Both the position numbers and the translations under genes were made by a program. Below are positions 35,163 through 43,772 of a DNA stretch of 64,000 nt, one piece after another. Positions within the stretch are counted from its first letter, which is position 1. Each line of letters opens with the position of its first letter. Under the pieces are notes generated by a model. It made no database searches and was not told the DNA's origin. It was given only the letters and a program-made list of their open reading frames with translations. The DNA comes from Natronobeatus ordinarius (GTDB taxonomy: Archaea; Halobacteriota; Halobacteria; Halobacteriales; Natrialbaceae): NCBI RefSeq assembly GCF_024362485.1, contig NZ_CP101456.1, positions 3,534,001 through 3,598,000 of the forward strand, read 5' to 3'.

Positions 35163-35573
35163 TCAACTCTCAGTGACGTAGTGGTGTTCATCCGATAGCG
35201 CCTGGGCGTCTTCGGGGAGTAACGCGGCAACGAGGCAGTCGATGAACTCCTCGCGGTACTCAACCAGGTCGGCGATGCGTTCGGAATCGACCGCTTCGAG
35301 CAAATCGAGCAGCATGAACGGGACGACGTCGTGGATGTCGTGGACGAGGTAGCCCGCCAGCGTGAAGACGAGGACGGTCACTTCCCATTCGCTCTCGGAG
35401 AGGTGATCGATCGTGTCCTCGCAGGTCGCCTCTTCCTCGCTGGTCCGGACGACGTGGAGGTTGAACGCTGAGCGGGTCACAGCCCGCCACTCCTCTCGGA
35501 CAGTCTGCTCGCGGCGCTCAATCCAGATCCGTCCGATGTTGGCGTACTCGAGCACCGAGAGGATCGATTCCAC
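35163..35573 (-). CDS. Hypothetical acidic helical protein
   Basis: Protein of 136 residues from GTG at 35573 (a stop lies 16 codons upstream in frame, with no better start). It is largely helical: EYANIGRIWIERREQTVREE, CEDTIDHLSESEWEVTVLVF, and EYREEFIDCLVAALLPEDAQ. No motif recognised. Codon use is normal. It lies between the recombinase and PolB2 genes and may belong with either. Confidence 0.55.
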   Translation of the reverse strand: MESILSVLEYANIGRIWIERREQTVREEWRAVTRSAFNLHVVRTSEEEATCEDTIDHLSESEWEVTVLVFTLAGYLVHDIHDVVPFMLLDLLEAVDSERIADLVEYREEFIDCLVAALLPEDAQALSDEHHYVTES

Positions 35574-35661
35574 GTGCTCGTTGAACGCGTTGACGACCTC
35601 GCTAACGGTACACCCAAAACGTTACTACAATCCGTTCAAAGAATGAGTTTCAACAGACCCC

Positions 35662-37770
35662 TCAATGCCAGGCGGTTATGGATGCGTCGACACGCTCATC
35701 AAGGTAATGTTCGATATCTGACTGTCGCCACTCGAGTGGTGAACACACGCTTTCAGCAGCACGAATCAGCAGCTCGGCATAGAAATCGACGTCGTACTCT
35801 GTGACCGCTTCGTGCTCGAGCGCGACGCGATTCCTCGAGTCACGCTCGTCGTCGGTCACCACGTACGAGATGTGTTCTCCGGGGTGGAACTCGAGCCCTT
35901 CATCCTGCGCTCGTTCGAGCGCTGCGACGGTTCGGGTTCGTTGGTGATACTCTCCTAAGCGCCTGGACGCTCGACGAGTGATTACGAGCGATGTCGGCTC
36001 GATCGAACCCGTGCGGAGCGTCTCGAGGTGACGCTGGAGTCGGTCGCAGACTGCCTCGGGTGTTCGGTGGACGTCGAGCGTCTCGATCAGGTCACGCTGG
36101 GCGTCCTTGATGAACGAAGGGGTGTGGCGTTGTCGACACTCGATACCCCGGTACTTGTACTGCTCCTCGTCGGTGAGTTTCCCGAAATACTTGTTGAGTG
36201 CTCCCTCGTCGCTATCTCGGAGTGGAACGAAGGCAATCCAGTCGTAGGCCGCCTCGTACTCCAGACGAATTCCGATGGCGTCGGTGATCTCAGTCGTCAG
36301 TTCCTCGAGTGGCCTCTGGCGGTCGCCTTCGACGGGTGTCACCCACAGGCTGTCGACGATGCCGTGCACGAGGTGCCAGCCGTTTTTCTCCAGGATTTCC
36401 TTCGCGTCGAGCAGGAGTTCGCGAGCGAAGGCGTTGATCGCCTCGTGGCACTCGATCCGGCCGAACTTCGCGTTCGAGAAGCCCTGGTAGCCGAAACAGG
36501 AGACGAGAATCCACTTGATTGCCTCCGCCCGGCGACGCAACGTCCGCTCGCGCTCGGGATCGTCGACGCCGGCGCGGAGTTCGGCTTTCATCGCGTCGCG
36601 GTCGTCGATCAACGGGCCGAGGACGTCCGGCAGGTAGCCCGGTTCGTCACAGATGCTGTAGCCGAGTTCGGGGACGTCTTCGCGATCGGCGTGGCACGAA
36701 CACCGGATCGTCTCCGGACTGACGTTTCGGGTTCGGATGATGTTTGGATACAGACTCGAGAAGTCGAGTTCGTGAACGTTCTCGTGGAGCCCAACCTCCG
36801 GTGCGAACGTGTGGCCACCACGGTCGGCGTCGTGCAGCGTCGACATCGGCTTGAAGAACTCGTGTCGCCAGTAGCGCCAGGGGACGAGGACGTTTCGGTC
36901 GCGGGCTTCGCGAATCTGAATCGCCGTGAGCACGTTCCCGATCGACGCCCACGCGAGTTCCTGCAGCGGCTTTCTCGACCGCTGCACGAGATCGAGACAG
37001 CCATCGAGTCCCGACTGATGGTGGAAGAACGTGTTCGACCGATCGATGAGCACCCGACCGGGAACGTCGTACCGAGCGGGAGAGTGCCCGACCTGGCCAT
37101 AGCTTTCGTACGTCGATCGTCCCGCGAGCTGCTGCCACCCCGGACGCCGACCCAGCTGAAAGTCGAGGTCGTGTTCTGCGGCTGTCCGATAGAGGACGGG
37201 AACGATCTCGGTCGTCGAGCAGATCAGCACGTCGGGAGCAACTGTCGAAAGGGCGTCGGTGATCGCCTCGAGCACGGAGACCGCATCGCCAGCGACCTGC
37301 TCGGACCCAACCGTGAGTTCGGTGATCGGCGGTGTCGCGAGTTCCACCGGTTCGACCTCGAGTTCGAGCGTCGTCAACTCGCGGGCGGGCGTCGGATCAC
37401 GGTCGCGTTCGAGACAGTATCGAAACTCCCGCGAGAGGTCGACGTTGTAACAGCGATGCGTTCCCGGCCGATCGAGCGCTGTCACTCGCTCGGCGACGTT
37501 CCGGACGACGCCAATCGACTCGAGATCGACTCGAAGTACGTCTTCGGCATCGTGGCGAAACCCCCGTCGCCACCGTTCCTGGTCGACGGTGACGACTGCA
37601 GGATGCGATTGCAGCAGTTCGTTCACCGCATCGAATTTCGAGTCTCCCTCGTGTTCCGTCGTTACGTAGACCGACGGTGTGTAGTCCTCGATCCGACGGA
37701 CTGATACCCCGTCATCGGTGGCCGTCCACTCGTAGACGCCGTCGTCGAGAAAGTCGATTTTGAAGGCCAT
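35662..37770 (-). CDS. polB2: PolB2-type family B DNA polymerase with degenerate motif C
   Basis: Protein of 702 residues from ATG at 37770 (MAFKIDFLDDG). Motif A DFSSLYP (336-342) and motif B KWILVSCFGYQGFSNAKFG (about 419-437) are intact. Motif C reads HGIVDS (469-474) instead of the usual YGDTDS, so the first catalytic Asp is Ile. The exonuclease region has no clear DIE motif (LELEVEP instead). Such PolB2 proteins are classed as probably inactive or atypical. It is the last gene of an operon with a small protein and a RecA-like protein, by analogy with bacterial ImuA-ImuB-DnaE2 a translesion or accessory complex. Confidence 0.9.
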   Translation of the reverse strand: MAFKIDFLDDGVYEWTATDDGVSVRRIEDYTPSVYVTTEHEGDSKFDAVNELLQSHPAVVTVDQERWRRGFRHDAEDVLRVDLESIGVVRNVAERVTALDRPGTHRCYNVDLSREFRYCLERDRDPTPARELTTLELEVEPVELATPPITELTVGSEQVAGDAVSVLEAITDALSTVAPDVLICSTTEIVPVLYRTAAEHDLDFQLGRRPGWQQLAGRSTYESYGQVGHSPARYDVPGRVLIDRSNTFFHHQSGLDGCLDLVQRSRKPLQELAWASIGNVLTAIQIREARDRNVLVPWRYWRHEFFKPMSTLHDADRGGHTFAPEVGLHENVHELDFSSLYPNIIRTRNVSPETIRCSCHADREDVPELGYSICDEPGYLPDVLGPLIDDRDAMKAELRAGVDDPERERTLRRRAEAIKWILVSCFGYQGFSNAKFGRIECHEAINAFARELLLDAKEILEKNGWHLVHGIVDSLWVTPVEGDRQRPLEELTTEITDAIGIRLEYEAAYDWIAFVPLRDSDEGALNKYFGKLTDEEQYKYRGIECRQRHTPSFIKDAQRDLIETLDVHRTPEAVCDRLQRHLETLRTGSIEPTSLVITRRASRRLGEYHQRTRTVAALERAQDEGLEFHPGEHISYVVTDDERDSRNRVALEHEAVTEYDVDFYAELLIRAAESVCSPLEWRQSDIEHYLDERVDASITAWH

Positions 37771-37771
37771 G

Positions 37772-38032
37772 TTACTCGAGCTCGTCGATCGCATCGACCT
37801 GGGCTTCGAGTTCTTCGATCCGTTGTGCCTGCTCGAGGAGAATCGAGATCAGCAACGGATAGAACGGTTCGGGGTGGTTGAGAGTTCCTGCTGCGTCGGC
37901 GTGTGCACGTGCGTGCTCGAAGAGCCGGTCGAATCGCTCCTGATCGTCCCGGCGTAGCCCCCGACGGTACGGCTGCCACCGTGTCTCGAGTCCGCTTAGC
38001 AGGTCGCGATAGGTCGGGTTAGTACGACCCAT
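37772..38032 (-). CDS. Small conserved helical protein of the PolB2 operon
   Basis: Protein of 86 residues, ending just before the polB2 start. MGRTNPTYRDLLSGLETRWQ and RALRRDDQ-type residues lead to RFDRLFEHARAHADAAGTLN, then a C-terminal coiled coil (LLEQAQRIEELEAQVDAIDE). It resembles haloarchaeal small proteins of DUF8156 type (from memory). Its start overlaps the end of the RecA-like gene by 14 bp. A structural or bridging role between the RecA-like protein and the polymerase is a guess from operon order. Confidence 0.75.
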   Translation of the reverse strand: MGRTNPTYRDLLSGLETRWQPYRRGLRRDDQERFDRLFEHARAHADAAGTLNHPEPFYPLLISILLEQAQRIEELEAQVDAIDELE

Positions 38033-38711
38033 CGGCGGTCACCTCCGGTGGGGATGGTATTGTCGTCGACGGACGTTCGTAGAGTGGCTGTCGGGCGGCG
38101 AGCACGCGTTTCCAGAACGTCAGCGTCGTCTGCACGTGGCCGCTGCTGGCCGGGTAGACGAGCGTCTCGAAATCGTCGGCGACGAACCGCGGTCCGAAGC
38201 GGGTGTGCTCACACTCGATGACCTCCCGGGCTGCGTTTACGACTGGGTCGGCGAACGCGTCGTCACGCGTCTTCGTGATCAATACCGGAAGGTCGTGTTC
38301 TCGAGCGATCGCGGCGATCGTCGCGATCGTCCTCGTGAGCAGGTTCGTTCGTTCCGTCCGTCGGAGGCTATCCGACCGGTACTGGCCGTCCAGCGCCGGG
38401 AGGACGAGCAACGATGTTTCCTCATCGATGAGTGGCGAAACGCTATCGACGAGTGCGTGATGCTGAAACGCGGTGAATCCTCTGGCAACGTGGATGCGAT
38501 CGAGCAATCGGAAGTGGGGTGCAAGCCGGTAGAGCGGACGCGTCGTCGCGTGGCCGTGTGAATCAATCCAGTAGGCGCTCCCACCGGTTCGGAGCACGTG
38601 ATCGGCAACCAGCGCATGGAGCGGGCCTCTGGAACCACCTGCCGTCTCGAGAAGCTGGACCCCCGACTCGAGCGTCGGTAGTTCCGGTATCGTCTGATCG
38701 TGTATGCCCAT
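38019..38711 (-). CDS. RecA/RadA-superfamily-like protein without Walker A lysine
   Basis: Protein of 230 residues. The N-terminus places GVQLLETAGGSRGPLHALVA where a RadA Walker A (GxxxxGKT) would be; the Lys is missing. AYWIDSHGHATTRPLYRLAP and RIHVARGFTAFQHHALVDSV match the strand-helix order of RadA/RadB (the VARAFT-like segment is diagnostic). LLVLPALDGQY is the Walker B position. Predicted to be a non-hydrolysing RecA-fold scaffold. First gene of the operon with the small helical protein and PolB2, an arrangement recalling bacterial ImuA. A palindrome 46-62 bp before its start is shared with the third cdc6 gene. Confidence 0.72.
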   Translation of the reverse strand: MGIHDQTIPELPTLESGVQLLETAGGSRGPLHALVADHVLRTGGSAYWIDSHGHATTRPLYRLAPHFRLLDRIHVARGFTAFQHHALVDSVSPLIDEETSLLVLPALDGQYRSDSLRRTERTNLLTRTIATIAAIAREHDLPVLITKTRDDAFADPVVNAAREVIECEHTRFGPRFVADDFETLVYPASSGHVQTTLTFWKRVLAARQPLYERPSTTIPSPPEVTADGSY

Positions 38712-38755
38712 GCCAACAAGATAGAATTTCGGTTAGAATAAGGCGTGGCGTGTGG

Positions 38756-38773
38756 CTTCCGGAATTTCCGAAG
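38756..38773 (-). promoter_or_regulatory. Palindromic operator of the RecA-like/PolB2 operon
   Basis: On the minus strand the site reads CTTCGGAAATTCCGGAAG. It lies 15 bp before a TTATT TATA-like element and about 46 bp before the start codon at 38711. CGGAAATTCCGGAA is identical to the site before the third cdc6 gene, with the same 15-bp gap to TATA. Confidence 0.7.
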
Positions 38774-38941
38774 TCCTAATTCCGTGGGTAGTGTCTCGAT
38801 TACTGCACTCGATGTTGGTGAGAATGAGAGGGGAGCATAGTTGCAGGAAATCACGAACCCATATCCTGTCGACAAGTGGGTAGGTAACGAGGTCCGACTG
38901 CGAAGGGCACCTTCTTGAGACGACCGACCCATCTCCTGCTC

Positions 38942-39979
38942 ATGCACCAGGTCGGAATCGTCGGCTGTGGCGTCATCGGGTCGCGCCTTGCGAAAACGTT
39001 TGACGAACACGAACGGACCGAAATCCGGGCAGTCTGTGACCGCGTCGCCGAGAAAGCAGAATCGATGGCGGCAACGTACGACTGTGAGGCGGTCACCGCG
39101 GTAGAGGACCTCGTCGATCTCGACACGATCGATATCGTCTACGTGGGCGTCCCGCCGAAGCACCACGCGGCCGTCGTCCAGGCCGCACTCAGCGCAGAAA
39201 CGCACGTCATCTGTGAGAAACCCATTGCGGAGAACGCAGCGGTCGGCCGTGAGCTAACCGGCCTTGCACGCGAGAGCGACCGGACGACGGCTATCAACTT
39301 CCCGTTCCGCTACACGCCAGGGTTCGTCGAGATGCGCGACCGGATCGCAGCCGGCGAGATCGGCACGCCGAAACGTGTCGCCCTCCGATTTCGCTTCCCG
39401 CAGTGGCCGCGCGAGTGGCAGGACGTCGACTGGCTCGCCGGCCGCGAGCAAGGCGGCCCGCTCCGGGAGGTCGGGAGCCACTTCGTGTTCGGGACGCAGG
39501 AACTGTTCGGTGGTCTCGTCGACGTCACTGCGGACGTACGGCATACGGCCCCAGAGAAGTACGAGGAGTCCATCGTTGGCACATTCCTCGCCGGTGGCGA
39601 TGTTGCGGGCGCCGATGTGAGCGAGGCAGACCGAGCGGATGCCGAGACCGTCACCGACGTCGGCGGTGCTGTCGCCCTCGATGAGCGCGTCCACGGGACT
39701 ATCGACCTCCTCTGTGACTGTGCCGGCAGCGAGGAAAATAGCCTCACCGTCGAGGGAACCGAGGGGTCGCTGTCGCTACAGGCGTGGCGCTGCCTCGTCG
39801 CCAACCCCGGCGAGGCGGACGAGCGCGTGATTACCGAGGAACCGGGCGAGACGACACTCACACTGATCGACGAGTTCGTGACCGAGCTCGAGGGCGGCGA
39901 CGGCGACCTCGTCTCCTTCGCAGAGGCGACGCGCGTCCAGGAGGTCGTCGACACCGTCCTCGGCGTCGACGCTGAGTGA
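38942..39979 (+). CDS. Gfo/Idh/MocA-family oxidoreductase
   Basis: Protein of 345 residues from ATG at 38942 (MHQVGIVGCGVIGSRLAKTF). The dinucleotide motif GIVGCGVIGS is at 4-13, and HVICEKPIAENAAVGREL carries the family's EKP motif with its catalytic Lys. EVGSHFVFGTQELFG gives the downstream GSH(x)3-type His. NAD(P)-dependent oxidation of a sugar or polyol is the usual role. It is monocistronic and lies between two minus-strand units, PolB2 and cdc6, without any obvious functional link to them. Confidence 0.9.
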   Translation: MHQVGIVGCGVIGSRLAKTFDEHERTEIRAVCDRVAEKAESMAATYDCEAVTAVEDLVDLDTIDIVYVGVPPKHHAAVVQAALSAETHVICEKPIAENAAVGRELTGLARESDRTTAINFPFRYTPGFVEMRDRIAAGEIGTPKRVALRFRFPQWPREWQDVDWLAGREQGGPLREVGSHFVFGTQELFGGLVDVTADVRHTAPEKYEESIVGTFLAGGDVAGADVSEADRADAETVTDVGGAVALDERVHGTIDLLCDCAGSEENSLTVEGTEGSLSLQAWRCLVANPGEADERVITEEPGETTLTLIDEFVTELEGGDGDLVSFAEATRVQEVVDTVLGVDAE

Positions 39980-40194
39980 AGCGGTCGAGACTTCTTGCAC
40001 AGGTTCTCGAGCTACTGTGCTCGGGAGGACGACCTCCTTGCGGGTGAAGCTCTGAGCGTGAACGAGGTGATGGAGCTGCCGTCGAACAGCCATAACGCCG
40101 CCTTTGCCGCGTAGCGAACGGTCTCCTCAGTATCAGGAACCTCTCCCCCGTGAATCGTTCGATGATCCACTCGAGTGACCACGCTGTTTCCGGT

Positions 40195-41199
40195 TCACTC
40201 TAGCGTTCGGTACACGCGATCTCGGCTGCTCCCTTCAGCACTGAGCAGATTGTATCGAGCCATCTTCGAGAGGTACGTTCGGACCGTCCGATCGGTTTTC
40301 GGATTCTCGGCTCGCTCTCGGTACGTGGCGTAGATGTCACCGGGTGCGAGTTCGTCGTGCTCGTCGAGAATCTCGTAGAGGAGGCGTTGGTGGGGGGTGA
40401 GCGTATCGAGGTTTTTCCGTCGGATCTCGGCTTCAGCATCGGGAATTGACTGCTCGGCCACCGACGCAGTGATCGTCTCGAGGTGGTTTTGCTGTGCCCG
40501 TCGGGCTGCACTCCGGAGGATGCTCAACGCAACGCGAGCGTCGCCAGCTGCCACATCGGCGATCGTCTGCAGCACCGATCTGTCGACGGCACCATCCCGG
40601 AGCCCGATCCGGACGCGTCTGTGCATGATCTCGACGAGCGCGTCGGTCGAGTACCGATCGAACTGGACGCGTTCACTACCGCGCAGCCGACTCACGAGCC
40701 GGTCGTCGAGATCGGTGAACAGCTCTGCTTCACGGTTTGCGATCAGTATCAGCGAAAACCGAGACAACGCGTGTAAATCGTAGAGGAGCCGTTTGTCCTC
40801 GAGTTGGTCGACCTCGTCCAGGATCACCAGACACGGAGGCCCGTCGTACCGCCGGAGCCGCTCGAGCAGTTCGTCGTGCGGCGTCGACTGGCGATGGATA
40901 TCGAGCGTCTTTCCGAGGCCCTCGAGGATTCGATAGACGGTTCGAAACCGCGAGTAGTTCTGCCAGCAGTTCACGTACTGCGTCTCGACTGAGAGCGTTT
41001 CCTGTTGGAGCCGGTCGGCCATATACCGCGAAATGCAGGTTTTTCCCGTCCCCGACGGTCCAGTCAGGAGTGCCACGTCAGTTGGCTCGCCTCGAGTCAG
41101 TGGCTCGAGGACGTGAGCGAGGTGGTTCACTTCGGCATCACGGTGGACGAGTTCCTGGGGGACGAACTCCGGCCGAAGCACCCTCGCATCCCGAATCAT
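40195..41199 (-). CDS. cdc6: Orc1/Cdc6-like AAA+ protein, third copy
   Basis: Protein of 334 residues from ATG at 41199 (MIRDARVLRPEFVPQEL). The frame is open to 41295, but the TATA element (ACTTATACTC) lies within that extension about 28 bp before 41199. Walker A GPSGTGKT at 47-54 and Walker B LVILDEVDQLED are present, and RDGAVDRSVLQTIADVAAGD and ARVALSILRSAARRA match the lid. The C-terminal winged helix is short (GDIYATYRERAENPKTDRTV). It is divergent from the two origin-linked copies and has no ORB array nearby. It shares a promoter palindrome with the PolB2 operon, so it may serve in repair rather than routine initiation. Confidence 0.88.
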   Translation of the reverse strand: MIRDARVLRPEFVPQELVHRDAEVNHLAHVLEPLTRGEPTDVALLTGPSGTGKTCISRYMADRLQQETLSVETQYVNCWQNYSRFRTVYRILEGLGKTLDIHRQSTPHDELLERLRRYDGPPCLVILDEVDQLEDKRLLYDLHALSRFSLILIANREAELFTDLDDRLVSRLRGSERVQFDRYSTDALVEIMHRRVRIGLRDGAVDRSVLQTIADVAAGDARVALSILRSAARRAQQNHLETITASVAEQSIPDAEAEIRRKNLDTLTPHQRLLYEILDEHDELAPGDIYATYRERAENPKTDRTVRTYLSKMARYNLLSAEGSSRDRVYRTLE

Positions 41200-41243
41200 C
41201 GTCCGAGAGATTCTCACGGGTGAGTATAAGTGGAAGGGGGTCG

Positions 41244-41263
41244 ATTCCGGAATTTCCGGAAAT
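41244..41263 (-). promoter_or_regulatory. Palindromic operator of the third cdc6 gene
   Basis: On the minus strand ATTTCCGGAAATTCCGGAAT, 45-64 bp before the start codon and 15 bp before TTATA. It matches the operator of the RecA-like/PolB2 operon over 14 consecutive bases at equal spacing. Confidence 0.7.
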
Positions 41264-41424
41264 AGGGTTCGTGTTTCCTCATCTAACCTTGTCACCGTAG
41301 TTGGCTTCTACCATTTTTGAGACAGGGACCCCTCTGATGACCGCGATCTGTGTTGTAGTGCAACAAAAACAGATAGCACGAAGGGGATACTAAGTAGTGA
41401 ATTAGGCACCGTCTATAGTAAAAA

Positions 41425-42031
41425 TCAGAAATAATTACTCATCGTAGATATAGTGGGCTGGTCAAGAGCTGTATCAATCGCCGTTGTAAGATCGCCGAGT
41501 GACTCAAAGAAGCGGTTGCCGAGAGCAGCTTGACGTTGTCTGCAGCACTCCTCGACAGAATTTAGCGCTGGCGAGTACGCCGATAACGTGTTGGACGGAT
41601 TTCTTGGGTTGATCGATACAGACTACTGTGGCGTCCATCTCCCGCCGCTTTTTTTGAACTCTTCGCGGAACGTCTCTTGCTCGTCAGCATTGGATTCGGC
41701 GGCTGCACGGCGCGGTGTTTGATAGCTCAACCCCGCTTCCTTGAGCAGCCGCCGGCAACTCGGGATTGAGTACTCGACATCGTACGTTTCGGCAAGATAC
41801 TGCTGGACGAGCGCCGGCGTCCACGCCGGCGCGTCGAGCCCAATTTCTTCAGGAGATCCGTGAACAGTTGCTTCGAATTGTTCTTGCTTTTTTCCGAGAA
41901 CTTTCGTTTTCTCCCAGATCGATGGACATCAGTGACGGCCTGCTCAAGCGACTCATCCGTACTTTCTTTCCGTCCACGTTGTCGAGAGCATCTTGCAACT
42001 CTTCGACTGAGATCTCGTCGAGGTGATCCAC
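41425..42031 (-). pseudogene. Decayed IS630-family transposase
   Basis: Fragments of one transposase in several frames. The N-terminus from 42031 reads MDHLDEISVEELQDALDNVD. After a gap, APAWTPALVQQYLAETYDVE, YSIPSCRRLLKEAGLSYQTP and REMDATVVCIDQ follow. Then the sequence jumps to the C-terminus, RQAALGNRFFESLGDLTTAI and a stop at 41425. The central DDE residues are mostly deleted. It is an old inactive copy; an intact relative would be about 340 residues. Confidence 0.8.
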
Positions 42032-42294
42032 TGCCTGTCACAAGACTTATCGAGTAAATAATTCTAATGGGCGCTAAATTTGGTCGTCACTGCACCGTCA
42101 CTATAGGTCGGGACTTACTGGCGCACCGTGTGTTACACACATATGGTTGTAATGGATTCGGTTCCGTTGGGGCTCCTTCGTCCTTACAACTTCGTGGATG
42201 TGATCTCCGAGTACACAACAGCTAGACCATAGTGCCAACGAGTTATCACACGAGATTAATAACTAATCTATCAGTATTTGAAGCAACACACTAT

Positions 42295-43059
42295 CTATGA
42301 ATAATTCATGTTTATTTCAACTTCATTTGTCGATCCGAGCAACAGGTCGGGGATTTTCTCTGTCATGACGTCCCCTTTCAGACGGTTTGACGGCCCGGAG
42401 ATACTGATTGCACCGATCGCGACACCGTCTGAATCTGTGATTGGCGCGCCGACAGCGTGAAGTCTCGGAACTGATTCACCCCTGTTGAAAGCATAGTTGT
42501 GCTTTGAAATCCAATCGAGTTCCTCTAACAAGTCCTCTTTGCTTGTAATCGTGTCCTCGGTTCTGGCTGGAAGCCCGTGTGCTTCGATGATTGCCTCGAT
42601 CCGATCACGGTCGAACGTCGATAGAATGGCTTTCCCGGCGGCAGTGTGATGAAGGTACTCCCTGTCCCCCTCGTTTGCTTGTGTCTTGACCGACTGAGAT
42701 CCGGCTGCACCATACAGGTGAATACTGCGACCGTGTTCGTGTGTAATACACCAGACTCTTTCACCCGTCTCTTCAGCCAGCTCGTCGATTTTTGGTCTGG
42801 TGACGTGGAACAGCTCTCGTTGTGCTCTCGCGTGGATGCCGAAACCGAGCATTCGGAGACCGATTCGGTAACGTTCCTCGGATCGTGTCACGAAGTCCTG
42901 CTGTTCAAGCGTTTGGAGATGACGGTGGGTCGTACTTTTGGCGATACCGACCGCACTCGATAGTTCATCGAGGGTCGCTTCGTCCCGTTCCTTGATCTCC
43001 TCGAGTATCTTGATTGTTGTTTCGACGGTCGTGACGGGTCGAGCCGGTGTGTCCTTCAT
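42295..43059 (-). CDS. IclR-family transcriptional regulator
   Basis: Protein of 254 residues from ATG at 43059 (MKDTPARPVTTVETTIKILE); a longer frame from 43173 translates the operator and is rejected. The winged helix is at 12-65 (ATLDELSSAVGIAKSTTHRH, LQTLEQQDFVTRSEERY). The ligand domain shows REYLHHTAAGKAILSTFDRD and GAPITDSDGVAIGAISISGP. TTCGA-N5-TCGAA operators stand directly upstream of its TATA element (AGATTTATC at 43084-43092). Autoregulation is likely, and the operator also occurs before the flavoprotein gene 46398, making this the regulator of the catabolic cluster. Confidence 0.92.
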   Translation of the reverse strand: MKDTPARPVTTVETTIKILEEIKERDEATLDELSSAVGIAKSTTHRHLQTLEQQDFVTRSEERYRIGLRMLGFGIHARAQRELFHVTRPKIDELAEETGERVWCITHEHGRSIHLYGAAGSQSVKTQANEGDREYLHHTAAGKAILSTFDRDRIEAIIEAHGLPARTEDTITSKEDLLEELDWISKHNYAFNRGESVPRLHAVGAPITDSDGVAIGAISISGPSNRLKGDVMTEKIPDLLLGSTNEVEINMNYS

Positions 43060-43093
43060 ACCCGTACGTTTTCGACACTCACAGATAAATCTA

Positions 43094-43144
43094 TTCGAGT
43101 AGTTCGAACACAGGTGGCGACCTTCTTCGTTCGAGTAATTCGAA
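43094..43144. promoter_or_regulatory. Two IclR operators, TTCGA-N5-TCGAA
   Basis: TTCGAGTAGTTCGAA at 43094-43108 and TTCGAGTAATTCGAA at 43130-43144 are identical apart from the spacer. The first abuts the TATA element of iclR. The 36-bp centre-to-centre spacing is near three and a half helical turns. Confidence 0.75.
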
Positions 43145-43772
43145 CGCCGAGGAGCGAACCACCCATCGGACACTAACGATCCGGCTCAGGATCGGTGACA
43201 GCGTGCGATAGTCCATAGTGTCGCGCTGTCTGCCGTTGGGACGAATTACCTCAACCATGGTGGTGGCCTGATGTTTTGGCCACGTGTTCGACCTCGAGAT
43301 GAGGTCCCCACCGCCAACGAACGCGTCGTGTCGCCACAACTCGCTGACCGATTCCCCTCACTTCATCTCGTACGCCCCTGGCTTGGCCTCCTCGTTGATC
43401 CGCTGGAAAGCCACCTCACAGATTGCTCCCACTATCAGTAGACACTCGGTCTCGTCGTCGTTTTTCACTCTCTGGGCGTCCTCTCTGAACCGTATACAAA
43501 TCTCGACGTTGGGCTCGAGTCTCTTACCTCCGTGCGCGGAGTAGCCTTTTGCTTCCCACCGTCGACACTGTGAGTCTCGTTTTTGACACCACACTTCGCT
43601 ATGGCTTCTGTGATCCCTTCGGCCAGCGTTTTGAGCAAGAACTGGGGGCTGCGTCGCAACCGGCCGATCTCAGAACGTTGCTACCTCCAGGAGGCATGGC
43701 TATCGTCTACGCACAGGAAATGAATATACAACATATTTATTACACTGCACAATAATTCCACGGACGGAAGTT
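43145..43772. other. Stretch between iclR and the EthD gene, no sure gene
   Basis: A minus-strand piece at about 43360-43680 has weak coding character in two frames (LLKTLAEGITEAIAKCG, then VKNDDETECLLIVGAICEV), perhaps a decayed gene. I cannot name it. ACATATTTATTACA at 43732-43745 is the likely TATA region of the EthD gene. Confidence 0.35.

Noticed and set aside
36028-37704. Plus-strand frame of 558 codons opposite PolB2
   Set aside because: Antisense shadow of polB2, no family motifs.
41199-41295. Extended N-terminus of the third cdc6
   Set aside because: The extension contains the palindromic operator and the TATA element, so translation most likely starts at 41199.
43059-43173. Extended N-terminus of the IclR protein
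   Set aside because: It translates the two TTCGA-N5-TCGAA operators and lacks family similarity.
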